Shown here: positions 1 through 9,264 of the stretch, one piece after another
Position numbering within the stretch: position 1 is the first letter of the stretch
Layout: the number at the start of each line of letters is the position of its first letter
From: an uncultured bacterium
Lineage (GTDB): Bacteria; Bacillota; Clostridia; TANB77; CAG-508
NCBI GenBank assembly: GCA_905215615.1
Contig: CAJMQM010000002.1
Coordinates: forward strand, 1-37,336
Reading direction: 5' to 3'
DNA: 37,336 bases
Program-made: the position numbers and the translations under genes
Notes under the pieces: generated by a model
What the model was told of the DNA's origin: nothing
The model's database searches: none
What the model saw: only the letters and a program-made list of their open reading frames with translations

Positions 1-1
1 A

Positions 2-1621
2 AAAAGAACCCAGCCAATAGGAATAGAATTAGTTAAAAGAGGAATAGTTACAGAAGCAGATATTGATAAAGCATTAGATTACCAAAAAAGACATCCAAAA
101 AAGAAAATAGGGGATATATTAGATATATTAAGATTATGTGATCCACATGTATTAATAGATGCAATAGGAGAAATATTAGAAGAGAAAGCTATATATTTAC
201 AAGAAAATGATATTAAAATAAATGTTTTAGATTATGTATCTTTAGATATTATAAAAGAAAATAAAGCGATACCATTTGACATATCTTCTGGTAGAGTAAA
301 AGTATGTTTTGCAGATACTTCAAATAGAAAGTCTATAGATGTAATAAGATTATTACTTTTGAATAAAGGTCTTGTAATGGACAGATACATTACATTTGAA
401 AGTAATATAGAAAATATAATTAACTCTTTAGAAGGAGTAGTTTCAGACGATATTGATACTAACACAGATGTATCTGGATTAATAGATACTATTATAAAAA
501 CTGCTATGGAAAAAAGAGCTAGTGATATTCATATAGAGCCATTAGAAAAATTTATAAGGGTTAGATATAGAATAGATGGACAATTAATTACAGCTGTTAC
601 AATAGAAAAAGAAAAACAAGCACAAATAATAGGAAGATTAAAAGCTATATCTAATATGCACCAAGAAAAACAAGACCCACAAGATGGTAGAATTTTGGCA
701 TACCCAGATTATAATATTCGTGTATCTTCACAAAAAAATGTTAATGGCGAAAAGTTTGTGCTTAGGTTATTAAAGAAAAATGAAGATATAAAAAGACTAT
801 TTGAGCTTGGTTTCCCAGAAGATGAGCAAATGGTTAACGAATATTTTAACAAGAAAAATAGCATTACAGTTATTGCTGCTCCAACAGGAGAAGGTAAAAC
901 AACTACATTATACAGTATTATAGATTATTTAAATAGACCAGAAATAAATATTACTACAATTGAAGACCCAGTAGAAATAAGAATTGATGGATTAAACCAA
1001 ATAGAGGTTGACCCAAAAACAAGTTTCCAAGATTCTTTAAGAACTGTTTTAAGACAAGACCCAGATGTAATTCTTGTAGGAGAAATTAGAGATAGGGAAA
1101 CAGCCGAGATTGCTATGCAAGCTGGTCAAACAGGACATTATGTTTTATCTACAATACACACAATTGATGCAGTAGAAGTTATAACTAGATTAAGAAAAAT
1201 GGGAGTTTCAGACTATGATATATCAAGCACACTTGCAACATCAGTTTCTGAAAGATTAGTAAGAAGATTTTGCCCAAATTGTGCAAGAGAAAGAGAACTT
1301 AATGCAAAAGAAAAAGAAATAATAAACAAATTTGCAGAAAAATATGATTACAAATTTAACTTAGAAAATGCAAAAACATATGATATAGTTGGTTGTAAAA
1401 AGTGTAACAATACAGGTTATTATGGCAGAATTGGTATATTTGAAGTATTGCCTATTACAGATGCAATAAGAGAGTTAATTATAAAAGGTGCATCAAGCAT
1501 AGAAATAAGAAAAGCAGCATTAGAAAATGGTTATAAACCTTTGGTAATAGATGGTATAAATAAAGTTCTTGAAGGAATAACTACATTAGATGAAATTAAC
1601 AACAAATTGGTTATATATTAA
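2..1621 (+). CDS. pilB: Type IV pilus assembly ATPase PilB (GspE family), 5' partial
   Basis: The frame is open from base 2 with no stop, so the gene begins upstream of the window and at least 539 residues are visible. The first ~120 visible residues match the GspE/MshEN N-terminal domain. They are followed by the ATPase core: the KRASDIHIEP entry motif, Walker A APTGEGKTTT (about nt 880-910), Walker B region DPDVILVGEIRDRETAE, and a His box STIHT. A tetracysteine zinc module (CPNC near nt 1272, CKKC near nt 1395) is typical of PilB/GspE. This cytoplasmic hexameric ATPase powers pilus extension. It lies 21 bp upstream of pilT, in an operon with pilT and pilC. An internal TTG at 359 is not the start, because the MshEN domain is in frame upstream of it. 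Confidence 0.93.
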   Translation, partial: KRTQPIGIELVKRGIVTEADIDKALDYQKRHPKKKIGDILDILRLCDPHVLIDAIGEILEEKAIYLQENDIKINVLDYVSLDIIKENKAIPFDISSGRVKVCFADTSNRKSIDVIRLLLLNKGLVMDRYITFESNIENIINSLEGVVSDDIDTNTDVSGLIDTIIKTAMEKRASDIHIEPLEKFIRVRYRIDGQLITAVTIEKEKQAQIIGRLKAISNMHQEKQDPQDGRILAYPDYNIRVSSQKNVNGEKFVLRLLKKNEDIKRLFELGFPEDEQMVNEYFNKKNSITVIAAPTGEGKTTTLYSIIDYLNRPEINITTIEDPVEIRIDGLNQIEVDPKTSFQDSLRTVLRQDPDVILVGEIRDRETAEIAMQAGQTGHYVLSTIHTIDAVEVITRLRKMGVSDYDISSTLATSVSERLVRRFCPNCARERELNAKEKEIINKFAEKYDYKFNLENAKTYDIVGCKKCNNTGYYGRIGIFEVLPITDAIRELIIKGASSIEIRKAALENGYKPLVIDGINKVLEGITTLDEINNKLVIY

Positions 1622-1642
1622 CAAAAGATAGGGGGAAGAATA

Positions 1643-2764
1643 ATGATAGACATAGACAAAATTATGTACTTGGCAATTAAAAAAGATGCCTCAGATATTC
1701 ATTTAATTGCTGGAATAAAACCTACAATGAGAATAAGAAGAAAACTTGTAAATTATGAAGACTTTGACGAATTAACAGAAGAAGATATGTGGGAAATATA
1801 TGACTACTTTGTTAGAGGCAATGTAGATAAAGATAGAGTTTTTAAAGAAACTAAAAAATTAGACTCATCATTTGTATTTTCAGATATTCGTTTAAGAGTA
1901 AATATATCACTTTCAAACGAAATACCAGTTATAACTTTAAGACTTATAAAAAATGTGTTGCCAACATACGAGTCTTTAGGTGTTCCAGATATAGTAAGAA
2001 GGATGATGTACCAACAACAAGGACTTATACTTGTAACAGGTAAAACTAACTCTGGTAAAACAACAACATTAAATGCACTAATTAATGAAATTAATGAAAA
2101 TCAAAATAAAAAAATATTAACATTAGAAAGTCCAATAGAATATAAACACAAATGTAAAAAATCAATTATAGTACAAAAAGAAGTAGGTGTTGGACAAGAT
2201 TGCTTATCATATAGTGATGGTGTTAAAAACTCATTAAGAGAAGATGTAGATATTCTAGTTATTGGAGAGATACGTGATAGAGAAACAATGGATGCAGCCA
2301 TAGAAACTGCAGAATCAGGACATTTAGTAATTGGTACACTTCATACAAAATCTTGTGCAGAAACAATAGACAGGATGATAAACTTCTATGATGTTAGAGA
2401 CCAACAAACTATAAAATTCCTAATTGCATCTTTACTAAAATTAGTTGTATCACAAAGACTTTTAACAGGAAGAACAGGAGAACTTGTATTAGTTCCAGAA
2501 GTTATGGTAGTAGACAATGTAGTATCTGGATTAATTAGAAAAGATAAAATAAGTGTATCAGAAATAGAAGATGCTATACAAAGTAATTCAGAAAAAGGTA
2601 GCATAGGATTAATAAATTCTTTAGCAGAGTTATTTACAAATGATAAAATTACATTAGACCAAGCTAAAGCGCAAATAGAAGAAAGAAACATAGAAATATT
2701 AAATAGAACTATAATGCAATTAAAAATAAAGAAAGAAAGCAAAACAAGAAAACAAGAAGATTAG
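1643..2764 (+). CDS. pilT: Type IV pilus retraction ATPase PilT
   Basis: A 373-aa cytoplasmic ATPase of the PilT/GspE superfamily that drives pilus retraction. Visible landmarks are the N-terminal KKDASDIHL motif, a P-loop written GKTNSGKTT (most PilT proteins have GPTGSGKST, so two glycine-loop positions differ), Walker B DILVIGEIRDRET and His box GTLHT. It lacks the zinc module and the MshEN domain of the preceding PilB, which separates extension from retraction motor. The start has an AGGGGG SD 7 nt upstream. The gene sits between pilB and pilC with gaps of 21 and 16 bp, so co-transcription is likely. Length matches the family (about 345-375 aa). Confidence 0.92.
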   Translation: MIDIDKIMYLAIKKDASDIHLIAGIKPTMRIRRKLVNYEDFDELTEEDMWEIYDYFVRGNVDKDRVFKETKKLDSSFVFSDIRLRVNISLSNEIPVITLRLIKNVLPTYESLGVPDIVRRMMYQQQGLILVTGKTNSGKTTTLNALINEINENQNKKILTLESPIEYKHKCKKSIIVQKEVGVGQDCLSYSDGVKNSLREDVDILVIGEIRDRETMDAAIETAESGHLVIGTLHTKSCAETIDRMINFYDVRDQQTIKFLIASLLKLVVSQRLLTGRTGELVLVPEVMVVDNVVSGLIRKDKISVSEIEDAIQSNSEKGSIGLINSLAELFTNDKITLDQAKAQIEERNIEILNRTIMQLKIKKESKTRKQED

Positions 2765-2780
2765 AAGGGAGGAAATATAG

Positions 2781-4133
2781 ATGCCTGAATATGTTTATAG
2801 AGCTGTAACTGAAAAAGGGCAAGTAGTAAGAAATAGGGTAGAAGATGTTAGTAAAAACACTTTAATCAAAAGATTAAAAAGTAACAACTTATTACCAATT
2901 AGTGTTTCTCAAGTAGGTTATAGAAGTGTAAGAAAACATAAAAATAAAAAGAGAAATGTAACAGATATAGACGATATTATGAAAATGGCAAACTCAGCAG
3001 ATGTAATGCAAGGTAGAAGAGCCAGAGACCAAAAATTGTCTGAAAAAGTTAGTTTAGCCTTATCTTTGGAGGAAAGAATAACAGAAAGAGATGTAAGAAT
3101 ATTTACACAAAACTTTTATCTTTTAAAGAAAGCTAACTTTAATAACATACATGCTTTAAATACTTTAATACAAAGTACAGAAAATATGTCTTTTAGAGGA
3201 GTACTAGAAGATATATTGGCAGGTGTTGAAGCAGGTGAATATATGTATACAACAATGGAATATTATTCTGATATATTCCCATATATATATATTAACATGA
3301 TAAAAGTTGGAGAGTTATCTGGTTCTCTTACTAAATCGTTAGAGCAAGCTGTAAAATATTTGGATGATACAAACTCAAGAAATAGAAAATTAAAATCTAT
3401 TTTAATACCAAACATTATACAATTTGTAGCAATTTTAGTATTACTATTTGCGGGAACAATTTATGTATTACCACTAATACAAGGCGTATTTGAGCAAGTA
3501 GGTTCAAGTGTACAATTACCAGACATAACACTATGGTTTATGGATGTAGTAAATACGCTTGTTGCATATTGGTATATACCAGTAATAATTATAGCAGCTA
3601 TAGTTGGAGGAATTTTATGGTATATAAATACACCAAAAGGAATGTATAACTTCGATTACTTTAAATATAAAATGCCAGTATTTGGTTCGTTAATATATGC
3701 AATAGACTTTTCAAGATTAATGAGAGCAATGCTTTTAAACCTAGAAAATGGTATGAGAATACAAGAGGCATTGGAAGTTTCAAAATCGGTAGTAAAGAAT
3801 TATGTTATGCTTTCAATAATAGAGGCATCTATAAACAATCTTTTAATAGGTGGCTCATGGATAGAACCATTTGAAAATTCTGGATTATCTTCACCAATGG
3901 AAACAGAAATGCTTAAAATAGGTATGCAAACAGATTTACCAGAAATGATGTCAAAATTGTTAGATTATATGGACATAGATATAGACAACAAGATGCAAAA
4001 GATAATGATGGTATTACCAGAAATCTCATATGCAATTGTTGGAATACTATTAATATTCTTAGTAATTGTAGTATTAGTACCATGTATCGAACTATATATG
4101 GGTAACTGGTTAATTGACGCAATGGGAGTTTAA
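2781..4133 (+). CDS. pilC: Type IV pilus inner-membrane platform protein PilC (GspF family)
   Basis: A 450-aa GspF/PilC protein, the polytopic platform that couples the PilB/PilT motors to the pilus. It opens with the usual short N-terminal stretch (MPEYVYRAV), has a basic linker around residues 45-100, and then two GspF domains separated by hydrophobic segments near residues 212-235 and 262-285, with a last membrane segment near the C-terminus. The motif KVGELSGSL in the first domain is typical. The SD GGGAGG is 8 nt upstream. An intrinsic terminator follows, so the visible pil operon ends here with no pilin or prepilin peptidase gene downstream. These would have to lie upstream of the window or elsewhere. 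Confidence 0.92.
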   Translation: MPEYVYRAVTEKGQVVRNRVEDVSKNTLIKRLKSNNLLPISVSQVGYRSVRKHKNKKRNVTDIDDIMKMANSADVMQGRRARDQKLSEKVSLALSLEERITERDVRIFTQNFYLLKKANFNNIHALNTLIQSTENMSFRGVLEDILAGVEAGEYMYTTMEYYSDIFPYIYINMIKVGELSGSLTKSLEQAVKYLDDTNSRNRKLKSILIPNIIQFVAILVLLFAGTIYVLPLIQGVFEQVGSSVQLPDITLWFMDVVNTLVAYWYIPVIIIAAIVGGILWYINTPKGMYNFDYFKYKMPVFGSLIYAIDFSRLMRAMLLNLENGMRIQEALEVSKSVVKNYVMLSIIEASINNLLIGGSWIEPFENSGLSSPMETEMLKIGMQTDLPEMMSKLLDYMDIDIDNKMQKIMMVLPEISYAIVGILLIFLVIVVLVPCIELYMGNWLIDAMGV

Positions 4134-4145
4134 TAAAAAATTAGA

Positions 4146-4177
4146 AAAAATAGGGGCTATAAAGCCTCTATTTTTGT
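4146..4177 (+). terminator. Intrinsic terminator after pilC
   Basis: Inverted repeat AAAATAGGGGC / GCCTCTATTTT (one G-U pair) with a 6-nt loop, running directly into a T-run. It lies 14 bp after the pilC stop. Confidence 0.85.
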
Positions 4178-4343
4178 AAATATGGAAAAAAGTTAAATTC
4201 TAAAATATATGTTAATTTCATAAAATTTATAACAATATATGATATAATATAGATGTAATAAATATTATAAACAAAAAAATATATTAAAACAAATATTATA
4301 TATAGGAAAATGTATATTAAAAATTTATATTTAAGGAGAATTT

Positions 4344-5231
4344 ATGAAAATAGGAATTGATATTGGTGGTAGCCATATAGCTATTGCTTTAGTAAATGAA
4401 GAAGGTAAAATAATAGAAAAAAACGAAACAGATATAGAAGATATAGAAAATGCAGAAATATTTATAGAAAAATACATTATGAAAAATATTTATAACATGA
4501 TACCACAAAAAGACATTGAATTAATTGGAATTGCTTCACCAGGAACACCAAAAGATGGAAAAATATTTTCAATGTATAATTTAGGAATACAAGAATTAGA
4601 TATAGCAAAAATGATACAAAAATACTACAATATTCCAATAAGCATAAGAAATGATGGAAAATGTTCTGCTTTAGCAGAAAAGAAATATGGTAGTTTAAAA
4701 GAATATGATGACTGTATATTTTTGTGCATGGGAACTGGAATTGGAGCGGGAGTATTTTTAAATGGAGAACTTCTTGAAACTAAAAGAGCACCAGGATTCG
4801 AAATAGGTCATATGGTTATAAATAAAAATGGTATAAAGTGTAATTGTGGTAAAACTGGTTGTTTTGAGACACACTGTTCAATGAAAAGGTTTAAAGACAA
4901 TGCAAAAACTATTTTAAACTTAAATTCAGATATACCATCAGTGGAATTATTAGATATTATTGAAAAGCATAAAGAAGATGCTAAAATAAAAGAATTAATA
5001 GAAGAATATATAAATAACCTAATAATAGGATTTTCAAATATAATAGATATGTTTGAGCCAGAGGCAATTTCACTTGGTGGAAGTTTTGTATACTTTAGAG
5101 ATGTATTTTATGACAAACTAGTATCTGAATTTAATAAAAGAAAGTATTATTTTAATAAAGATATAAAAACAGAAATAAAATTAGCTATGCTAGGAAATGA
5201 CGCTGGAATAATAGGCGCAACAATAAATTAG
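4344..5231 (+). CDS. ROK family sugar kinase / glucokinase-like protein
   Basis: A 295-aa ROK-family protein, probably an ATP-dependent sugar kinase acting in the cytoplasm. It has the N-terminal phosphate-binding motif DIGGSHIAIALV (residues 6-17), the catalytic Asp in RNDGKCSALAEK (D104), a second glycine-rich motif GTGIGAGVFLNG (130-141), and the ROK zinc motif: H156 plus CNCGKTGC (166-173). The length fits kinases; ROK repressors carry an extra N-terminal helix-turn-helix that is absent here. The SD AAGGAG is 7 nt upstream. It stands alone between two transcription units, so the substrate (glucose, N-acetylmannosamine, fructose or other) cannot be told from context. The NDGKCS stretch departs from the usual NDANAA. 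Confidence 0.85.
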   Translation: MKIGIDIGGSHIAIALVNEEGKIIEKNETDIEDIENAEIFIEKYIMKNIYNMIPQKDIELIGIASPGTPKDGKIFSMYNLGIQELDIAKMIQKYYNIPISIRNDGKCSALAEKKYGSLKEYDDCIFLCMGTGIGAGVFLNGELLETKRAPGFEIGHMVINKNGIKCNCGKTGCFETHCSMKRFKDNAKTILNLNSDIPSVELLDIIEKHKEDAKIKELIEEYINNLIIGFSNIIDMFEPEAISLGGSFVYFRDVFYDKLVSEFNKRKYYFNKDIKTEIKLAMLGNDAGIIGATIN

Positions 5232-5235
5232 TAAT

Positions 5236-5264
5236 TTGACAAAATAGGGAACATATAGTATAAT
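5236..5264 (+). promoter_or_regulatory. Consensus sigma-A promoter of rnj
   Basis: TTGACA at 5236-5241 and TATAAT at 5259-5264 with a 17-bp spacer, a perfect match in both hexamers. Transcription should start near 5271, giving a leader of about 260 nt before the RNase J start codon. Confidence 0.9.
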
Positions 5265-5270
5265 ATTAAA

Positions 5271-5532
5271 CAGTTGTTACCAAGAGATGGTAAAGAAGAG
5301 ATTTATATATTATTTATTTTATAATTGGCTAAAATATAGTTAGTTTTGTTTTGTGCGGGTTAATATTATATAATAAAATATACTTTTGTGCGTGAATTTT
5401 TGAAAGTATATTATTAAATATATAAGTATTTTAAAATTAATATGTTTTAAATATTACAAACTAACTGTATATTTTTTCCAATTCTAGATATTACTATATA
5501 GACCTTAACAAAGAAAGAAGGAGAGAAAATAT
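5271..5532 (+). promoter_or_regulatory. Long structured 5' leader of RNase J mRNA
   Basis: The leader contains three nested or serial inverted repeats. TTACC/GGTAA lies at 5277-5281 and 5289-5293. An outer stem pairs 5334-5346 with 5458-5470 (13 bp with one G-U), and its 3' side is followed by six T residues (5472-5477). Inside it is a 10-bp perfect stem, AATATACTTT (5377-5386) with AAAGTATATT (5403-5412). The 9-mer TTTTGTGCG occurs twice, at 5349-5357 (inside the outer loop) and 5384-5392 (start of the inner loop). No known riboswitch class was recognised. Confidence 0.6.
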
Positions 5533-7398
5533 ATGACAAATGAAATTAATACAAATGAAGCTAGGCTTAAGAGAAGAAATGAAAATAGCCTAGTAAGAAA
5601 AAACACGCCTAAAAATCAAAAGAAAAGCGGAGCTAGAGTTAATAAAACAACAGAGCATAGAGAGGTTAGAGAAGAAAGAACAAAGAAAAATGAAACAAGA
5701 AAATCAAATTCAAATAAAAGAAGTTTAGATTTTTCATTTAAAAAGTCTAATTTAAAAATAGCACCTTTAGGTGGACTTGGTGAAATTGGAAAAAATATTA
5801 CGGTATTTGAATATGAGGATGAAATTGTAGTTATAGACTGTGGTTTAGAGTTTCCAGAAGATGACATGCTAGGTGTAGATTTAGTTATACCAGATGTAAG
5901 TTATTTAGTTAAAAACAAAGAAAAAGTAAAAGGTATAGTTATAACACACGGACATGAGGATCACATAGGAGCTATTCCTTATATTTTAAAACAAATAAAT
6001 GTACCTATTTATGCAACAAGATTAACCATTGAACTAATAAAAAATAAACTAGAAGAACATCATCTTTTAAGAAGTGCAAAGTTAAATGTAGTAGAACAAG
6101 GACATACAGTTAATTTTGGAAAAATGAAAGCAGAATTTATAAGAAGTTCTCATAGTATTCCAGATGCTGTAATGATAGCAATGCATACTCCAGTAGGTGT
6201 AGTGCTTCATACAGGAGACTTTAAAGTAGATTATACACCAATAGATGATAAAATAATGGACCTAGGTAGAATTGCAGAACTTGGAAACAAAGGTGTACTT
6301 GCATTACTTTCAGATAGTACAAACTCAGAGAAAAAAGGATTTACTATGTCTGAAAGTAGCATAGGAGATGTATTTGATAGACTTTTCCAAGGAAACAAAA
6401 AAAGAATAGTAGTTGCTACATTTGCGTCAAATGTTCATAGGGTTCAACAAATTGTGAATTCAGCTGTTAAATATGGAAGAAAAGTAGCAATTTGCGGTAG
6501 AAGTATGATAAATATGATAGAAGCAGCTAGAAAACTTGGCTATATAGAAGTTCCAGATAATGTATTTATAGATATAGACATGATTAAAAACTATACAGAT
6601 GAGCAACTAGTTATTATTACAACAGGAAGCCAAGGAGAGGCAATGTCTGCTCTTACAAGGATGGCAAATGGTGAGCATAAAAAAGTTACTTTAACACCAA
6701 ACGATATGGTAATTATATCTGCAACACCAATTCCAGGAAATGAAAAAGGTGTTTCTAGAGTTATTAACGAATTAATGAAAATAGGAACAGAAGTTATATA
6801 TAGCTCATTAGAAGCAATACATGTTTCAGGACATGCTTGCCAAGAAGAGCAAAAACTAATATTAGCATTAGCAAAACCTAAATACTTTATTCCAGTTCAT
6901 GGTGAATATAGGCAACTAAAAGCACATATGGAAACTGCTAAACAAATAGGCATTGATCCTGAAAATATATTCATTTTAGAAAATGGTAGAGTACTTGAAC
7001 TAAACGAAAATGAAGCTAAGTTTACAACAACAATTCCTTCTGGTAAAATTTTAGTAGATGGACTTGGAGTTGGAGATGTAGGAAATATAGTTTTAAGAGA
7101 TAGACAACACTTATCACAAGATGGTTTAATAGTAATAGTTATGACAATGGATTCAAATACTGGAGAAGTAATATCTGGTCCAGATGTTGTTTCAAGAGGA
7201 TTTGTTTATGTAAGAGAATCTGAAAACTTAATGGACGAAGTAAAGCAAGTAATTGCAGAAGAAGTTAGAAAATGCGAGGAGAATAGCATAAGAGATTGGA
7301 GTACAATTAAGTCTAATATTAAAGACACATTAAGAGACTATATATTTACAAAAACAAAGAGAAATCCAATGATTTTACCAATTATAATGGAAGTATAA
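5533..7398 (+). CDS. rnj: Ribonuclease J
   Basis: A 621-aa metallo-beta-lactamase/beta-CASP ribonuclease that combines endonuclease and 5'-exonuclease activity in RNA decay and maturation of Gram-positive bacteria. The core begins at about residue 74 (LKIAPLGGLGEIGKN), carries the zinc motif HGHEDH at 139-144, and has the beta-CASP and C-terminal regions expected (for example PVHGEYRQL). Residues 1-73 form a highly basic, low-complexity extension rich in Arg, Lys and Asn, absent from the minimal RNase J and possibly an RNA-binding tail. The SD GAAGGAGAG is 8 nt upstream. The gene is alone between a strong promoter and a terminator. Its unusually structured leader suggests post-transcriptional or self control, which is inference. 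Confidence 0.95.
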   Translation: MTNEINTNEARLKRRNENSLVRKNTPKNQKKSGARVNKTTEHREVREERTKKNETRKSNSNKRSLDFSFKKSNLKIAPLGGLGEIGKNITVFEYEDEIVVIDCGLEFPEDDMLGVDLVIPDVSYLVKNKEKVKGIVITHGHEDHIGAIPYILKQINVPIYATRLTIELIKNKLEEHHLLRSAKLNVVEQGHTVNFGKMKAEFIRSSHSIPDAVMIAMHTPVGVVLHTGDFKVDYTPIDDKIMDLGRIAELGNKGVLALLSDSTNSEKKGFTMSESSIGDVFDRLFQGNKKRIVVATFASNVHRVQQIVNSAVKYGRKVAICGRSMINMIEAARKLGYIEVPDNVFIDIDMIKNYTDEQLVIITTGSQGEAMSALTRMANGEHKKVTLTPNDMVIISATPIPGNEKGVSRVINELMKIGTEVIYSSLEAIHVSGHACQEEQKLILALAKPKYFIPVHGEYRQLKAHMETAKQIGIDPENIFILENGRVLELNENEAKFTTTIPSGKILVDGLGVGDVGNIVLRDRQHLSQDGLIVIVMTMDSNTGEVISGPDVVSRGFVYVRESENLMDEVKQVIAEEVRKCEENSIRDWSTIKSNIKDTLRDYIFTKTKRNPMILPIIMEV

Positions 7399-7403
7399 TT
7401 GGT

Positions 7404-7435
7404 AAAGAGGCTACTTAGGTAGTCTCTTTTCTTTT
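7404..7435 (+). terminator. Intrinsic terminator after rnj
   Basis: AAAGAGGCTAC / GTAGTCTCTTT (one G-U pair) with a 4-nt loop, followed by a T-rich run. Confidence 0.85.
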
Positions 7436-7492
7436 ATGGAAGAAAAATTCTATAATTAATAAATTCTATTATTAAAGTTCTTCATTAAATTA

Positions 7493-7521
7493 TTGCAGAA
7501 TACGCAAAATTGCAGTATAAT
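7493..7521 (+). promoter_or_regulatory. Promoter of gltX
   Basis: TTGCAG (7493-7498), 17-bp spacer, TATAAT (7516-7521). The start codon of gltX lies 33 bp after the -10, so the leader is short (about 27 nt). Confidence 0.75.
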
Positions 7522-7554
7522 AGTACCATCGATTAAAAGAAAAGAGGAGTACAT

Positions 7555-9192
7555 ATGAATTATAAAGAATTAGCAGATTTAATATTTCCAAATGCGAAGC
7601 CAATTACTTATTATGAGGAGAAGTACCCAGCAAGAGACCTAAAAGAAGGTGCTGCTGTAGTTAGATTTGCTCCAAGTCCAACAGGGTTTGTTCATATAGG
7701 AGGGCTTTACCAAAGTATTATAAATAAGAAAATTGCGGACCAAACAGAAGGAGTATTTATATTAAGAGTAGAAGATACGGACCAAAAGAGACAAATAGAA
7801 AATGGTGTAGTACAAATAGTAGATTCGCTAAAAGATTTTGACATAATACCAGATGAAGGTATGACAGGAGAAAATTCAGAAAAAGGAATATATGGACCAT
7901 ATAAACAAAGCAATAGAAAAGAAATATATCAAGCATTTGCAAAATACTTAATAGAGCAGGGGAAAGCATATCCATGTTTTGCTAGTACAGAAGAACTAGA
8001 AGAAATGAGAAAAAAACAAGAAGAGGCTAAAATTAGACCAGGTTATTATGGAATATGGGCAAAATACAGAACATTATCAGTAGATGAAGCGGCAGAAAAA
8101 ATAAAGGCAGGAGAACCATGGGTTATACGTTTTAAATCTATGGGACAAGAAGATAGAAAGATTAAGCATCATGACTTAATAAAAGGAAATATAGAATTCC
8201 CAGAAAATGACCAAGATATAGTTATAATAAAAGCAGATGGACTTCCAACATATCATTTCGCACATGCTGTAGATGACCATTTAATGAGAGTAACTCATGT
8301 AATTCGTGCAGATGAGTGGTTATCTTCTGTACCTTTACATTTAGAATTATTTAAATCATTAGGATTTAAAGCACCTAGATATGCACATACTGCATCTATT
8401 ATGAAAGAAGAAGATGGAAAGAAACGTAAAATTAGTAAAAGAAAAGACCCAGAAGCAGCAGTTAGCTATTACCATGAAGAAGGAATACCATCACAAGCTG
8501 TTTATGAGTATTTGTTGAATATTGCAAATTCAAATTTTGAGGGTTGGAGAAAAGCAAACCCAGATAAAGACTTCTCAGAATTCAAGTTTGAATTAGGTAA
8601 AATGAGCGTAAGTGGTGCTGTATTTGATTTAGTAAAATTGTTGGATGTTTCAAAAAATGTTATATCTAAATATACTAAAGAAAGACTATATGAAGAAGTT
8701 CTAACATGGGCAAAAAGATATGATAAAGAGTTAGAAGAGATGCTAGAAGATAAGGATTATTCACTAAAGGTATTAGGAATAGAAAGAGGAAATGCTAAGC
8801 CTAGAAAAGATATTGCTAAATGGAGTGACGTAAAAGATAGTATTATATATATGTATGATAATAAATTTTTAAATTCTGAAATAGATTATCAATTTGGAAA
8901 AATTAATGATAAAGAGGAAATTAAAAAAATATTATCTTCATACATGGAAAAATATTTCAATATTGCAGATGACAAACAAACATGGTTTGATAAAATAAAA
9001 GACTTATCAGAAGAGTTTGGGTATGCAAGAGAAGTAAAAGAATATAAGCAAAATCCAGAGCAATATAAAGGGCATGTTGGAGATGTAAGTACAGTTTTAA
9101 GAGTTGCATTAACTGGTAGACAAAATACACCAGACTTATACGAAATAATGCAAGTTCTAGGGGAAGACAGTATAAAAGCAAGAATAAAATAA
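7555..9192 (+). CDS. gltX: Glutamate--tRNA ligase
   Basis: A 545-aa class I aminoacyl-tRNA synthetase charging tRNA-Glu. The ATP-binding motif FAPSPTGFVHIGG places the HIGH-equivalent HIGG at residues 47-50, and the KMSKS-equivalent is KISKR at 292-296. RVEDTDQKR (71-79) is the usual GluRS acceptor-domain segment. The protein is some 50-60 residues longer than many bacterial GluRS, with the extra length in the C-terminal anticodon-binding half. The SD GAGGAG is 7 nt upstream. It is a single-gene unit between its own promoter and a strong terminator. Whether it also misacylates tRNA-Gln, for later amidation by GatCAB, cannot be judged from this window. Confidence 0.93.
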   Translation: MNYKELADLIFPNAKPITYYEEKYPARDLKEGAAVVRFAPSPTGFVHIGGLYQSIINKKIADQTEGVFILRVEDTDQKRQIENGVVQIVDSLKDFDIIPDEGMTGENSEKGIYGPYKQSNRKEIYQAFAKYLIEQGKAYPCFASTEELEEMRKKQEEAKIRPGYYGIWAKYRTLSVDEAAEKIKAGEPWVIRFKSMGQEDRKIKHHDLIKGNIEFPENDQDIVIIKADGLPTYHFAHAVDDHLMRVTHVIRADEWLSSVPLHLELFKSLGFKAPRYAHTASIMKEEDGKKRKISKRKDPEAAVSYYHEEGIPSQAVYEYLLNIANSNFEGWRKANPDKDFSEFKFELGKMSVSGAVFDLVKLLDVSKNVISKYTKERLYEEVLTWAKRYDKELEEMLEDKDYSLKVLGIERGNAKPRKDIAKWSDVKDSIIYMYDNKFLNSEIDYQFGKINDKEEIKKILSSYMEKYFNIADDKQTWFDKIKDLSEEFGYAREVKEYKQNPEQYKGHVGDVSTVLRVALTGRQNTPDLYEIMQVLGEDSIKARIK

Positions 9193-9204
9193 AAAATAAA
9201 AATG

Positions 9205-9248
9205 AAACAGACCAAAGGTTCTCTTGCGAGATTTTGGTCTGTTTTTTT
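9205..9248. terminator. Bidirectional terminator between gltX and the minus-strand orphan gene
   Basis: A 12-bp perfect stem, AAACAGACCAAA (9205-9216) with TTTGGTCTGTTT (9233-9244), encloses a small TCTC/GAGA stem. It is followed by T-runs on both strands, so it can end gltX and the convergent gene at 9265-9507. Confidence 0.9.
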
Positions 9249-9264
9249 GCTAACCCTAAATGGG

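Noticed and set aside
359..391. TTG at 359 as the start of pilB
   Set aside because: The frame is open to base 2 and the upstream residues match the GspE N-terminal domain, so the gene is simply cut by the window edge.
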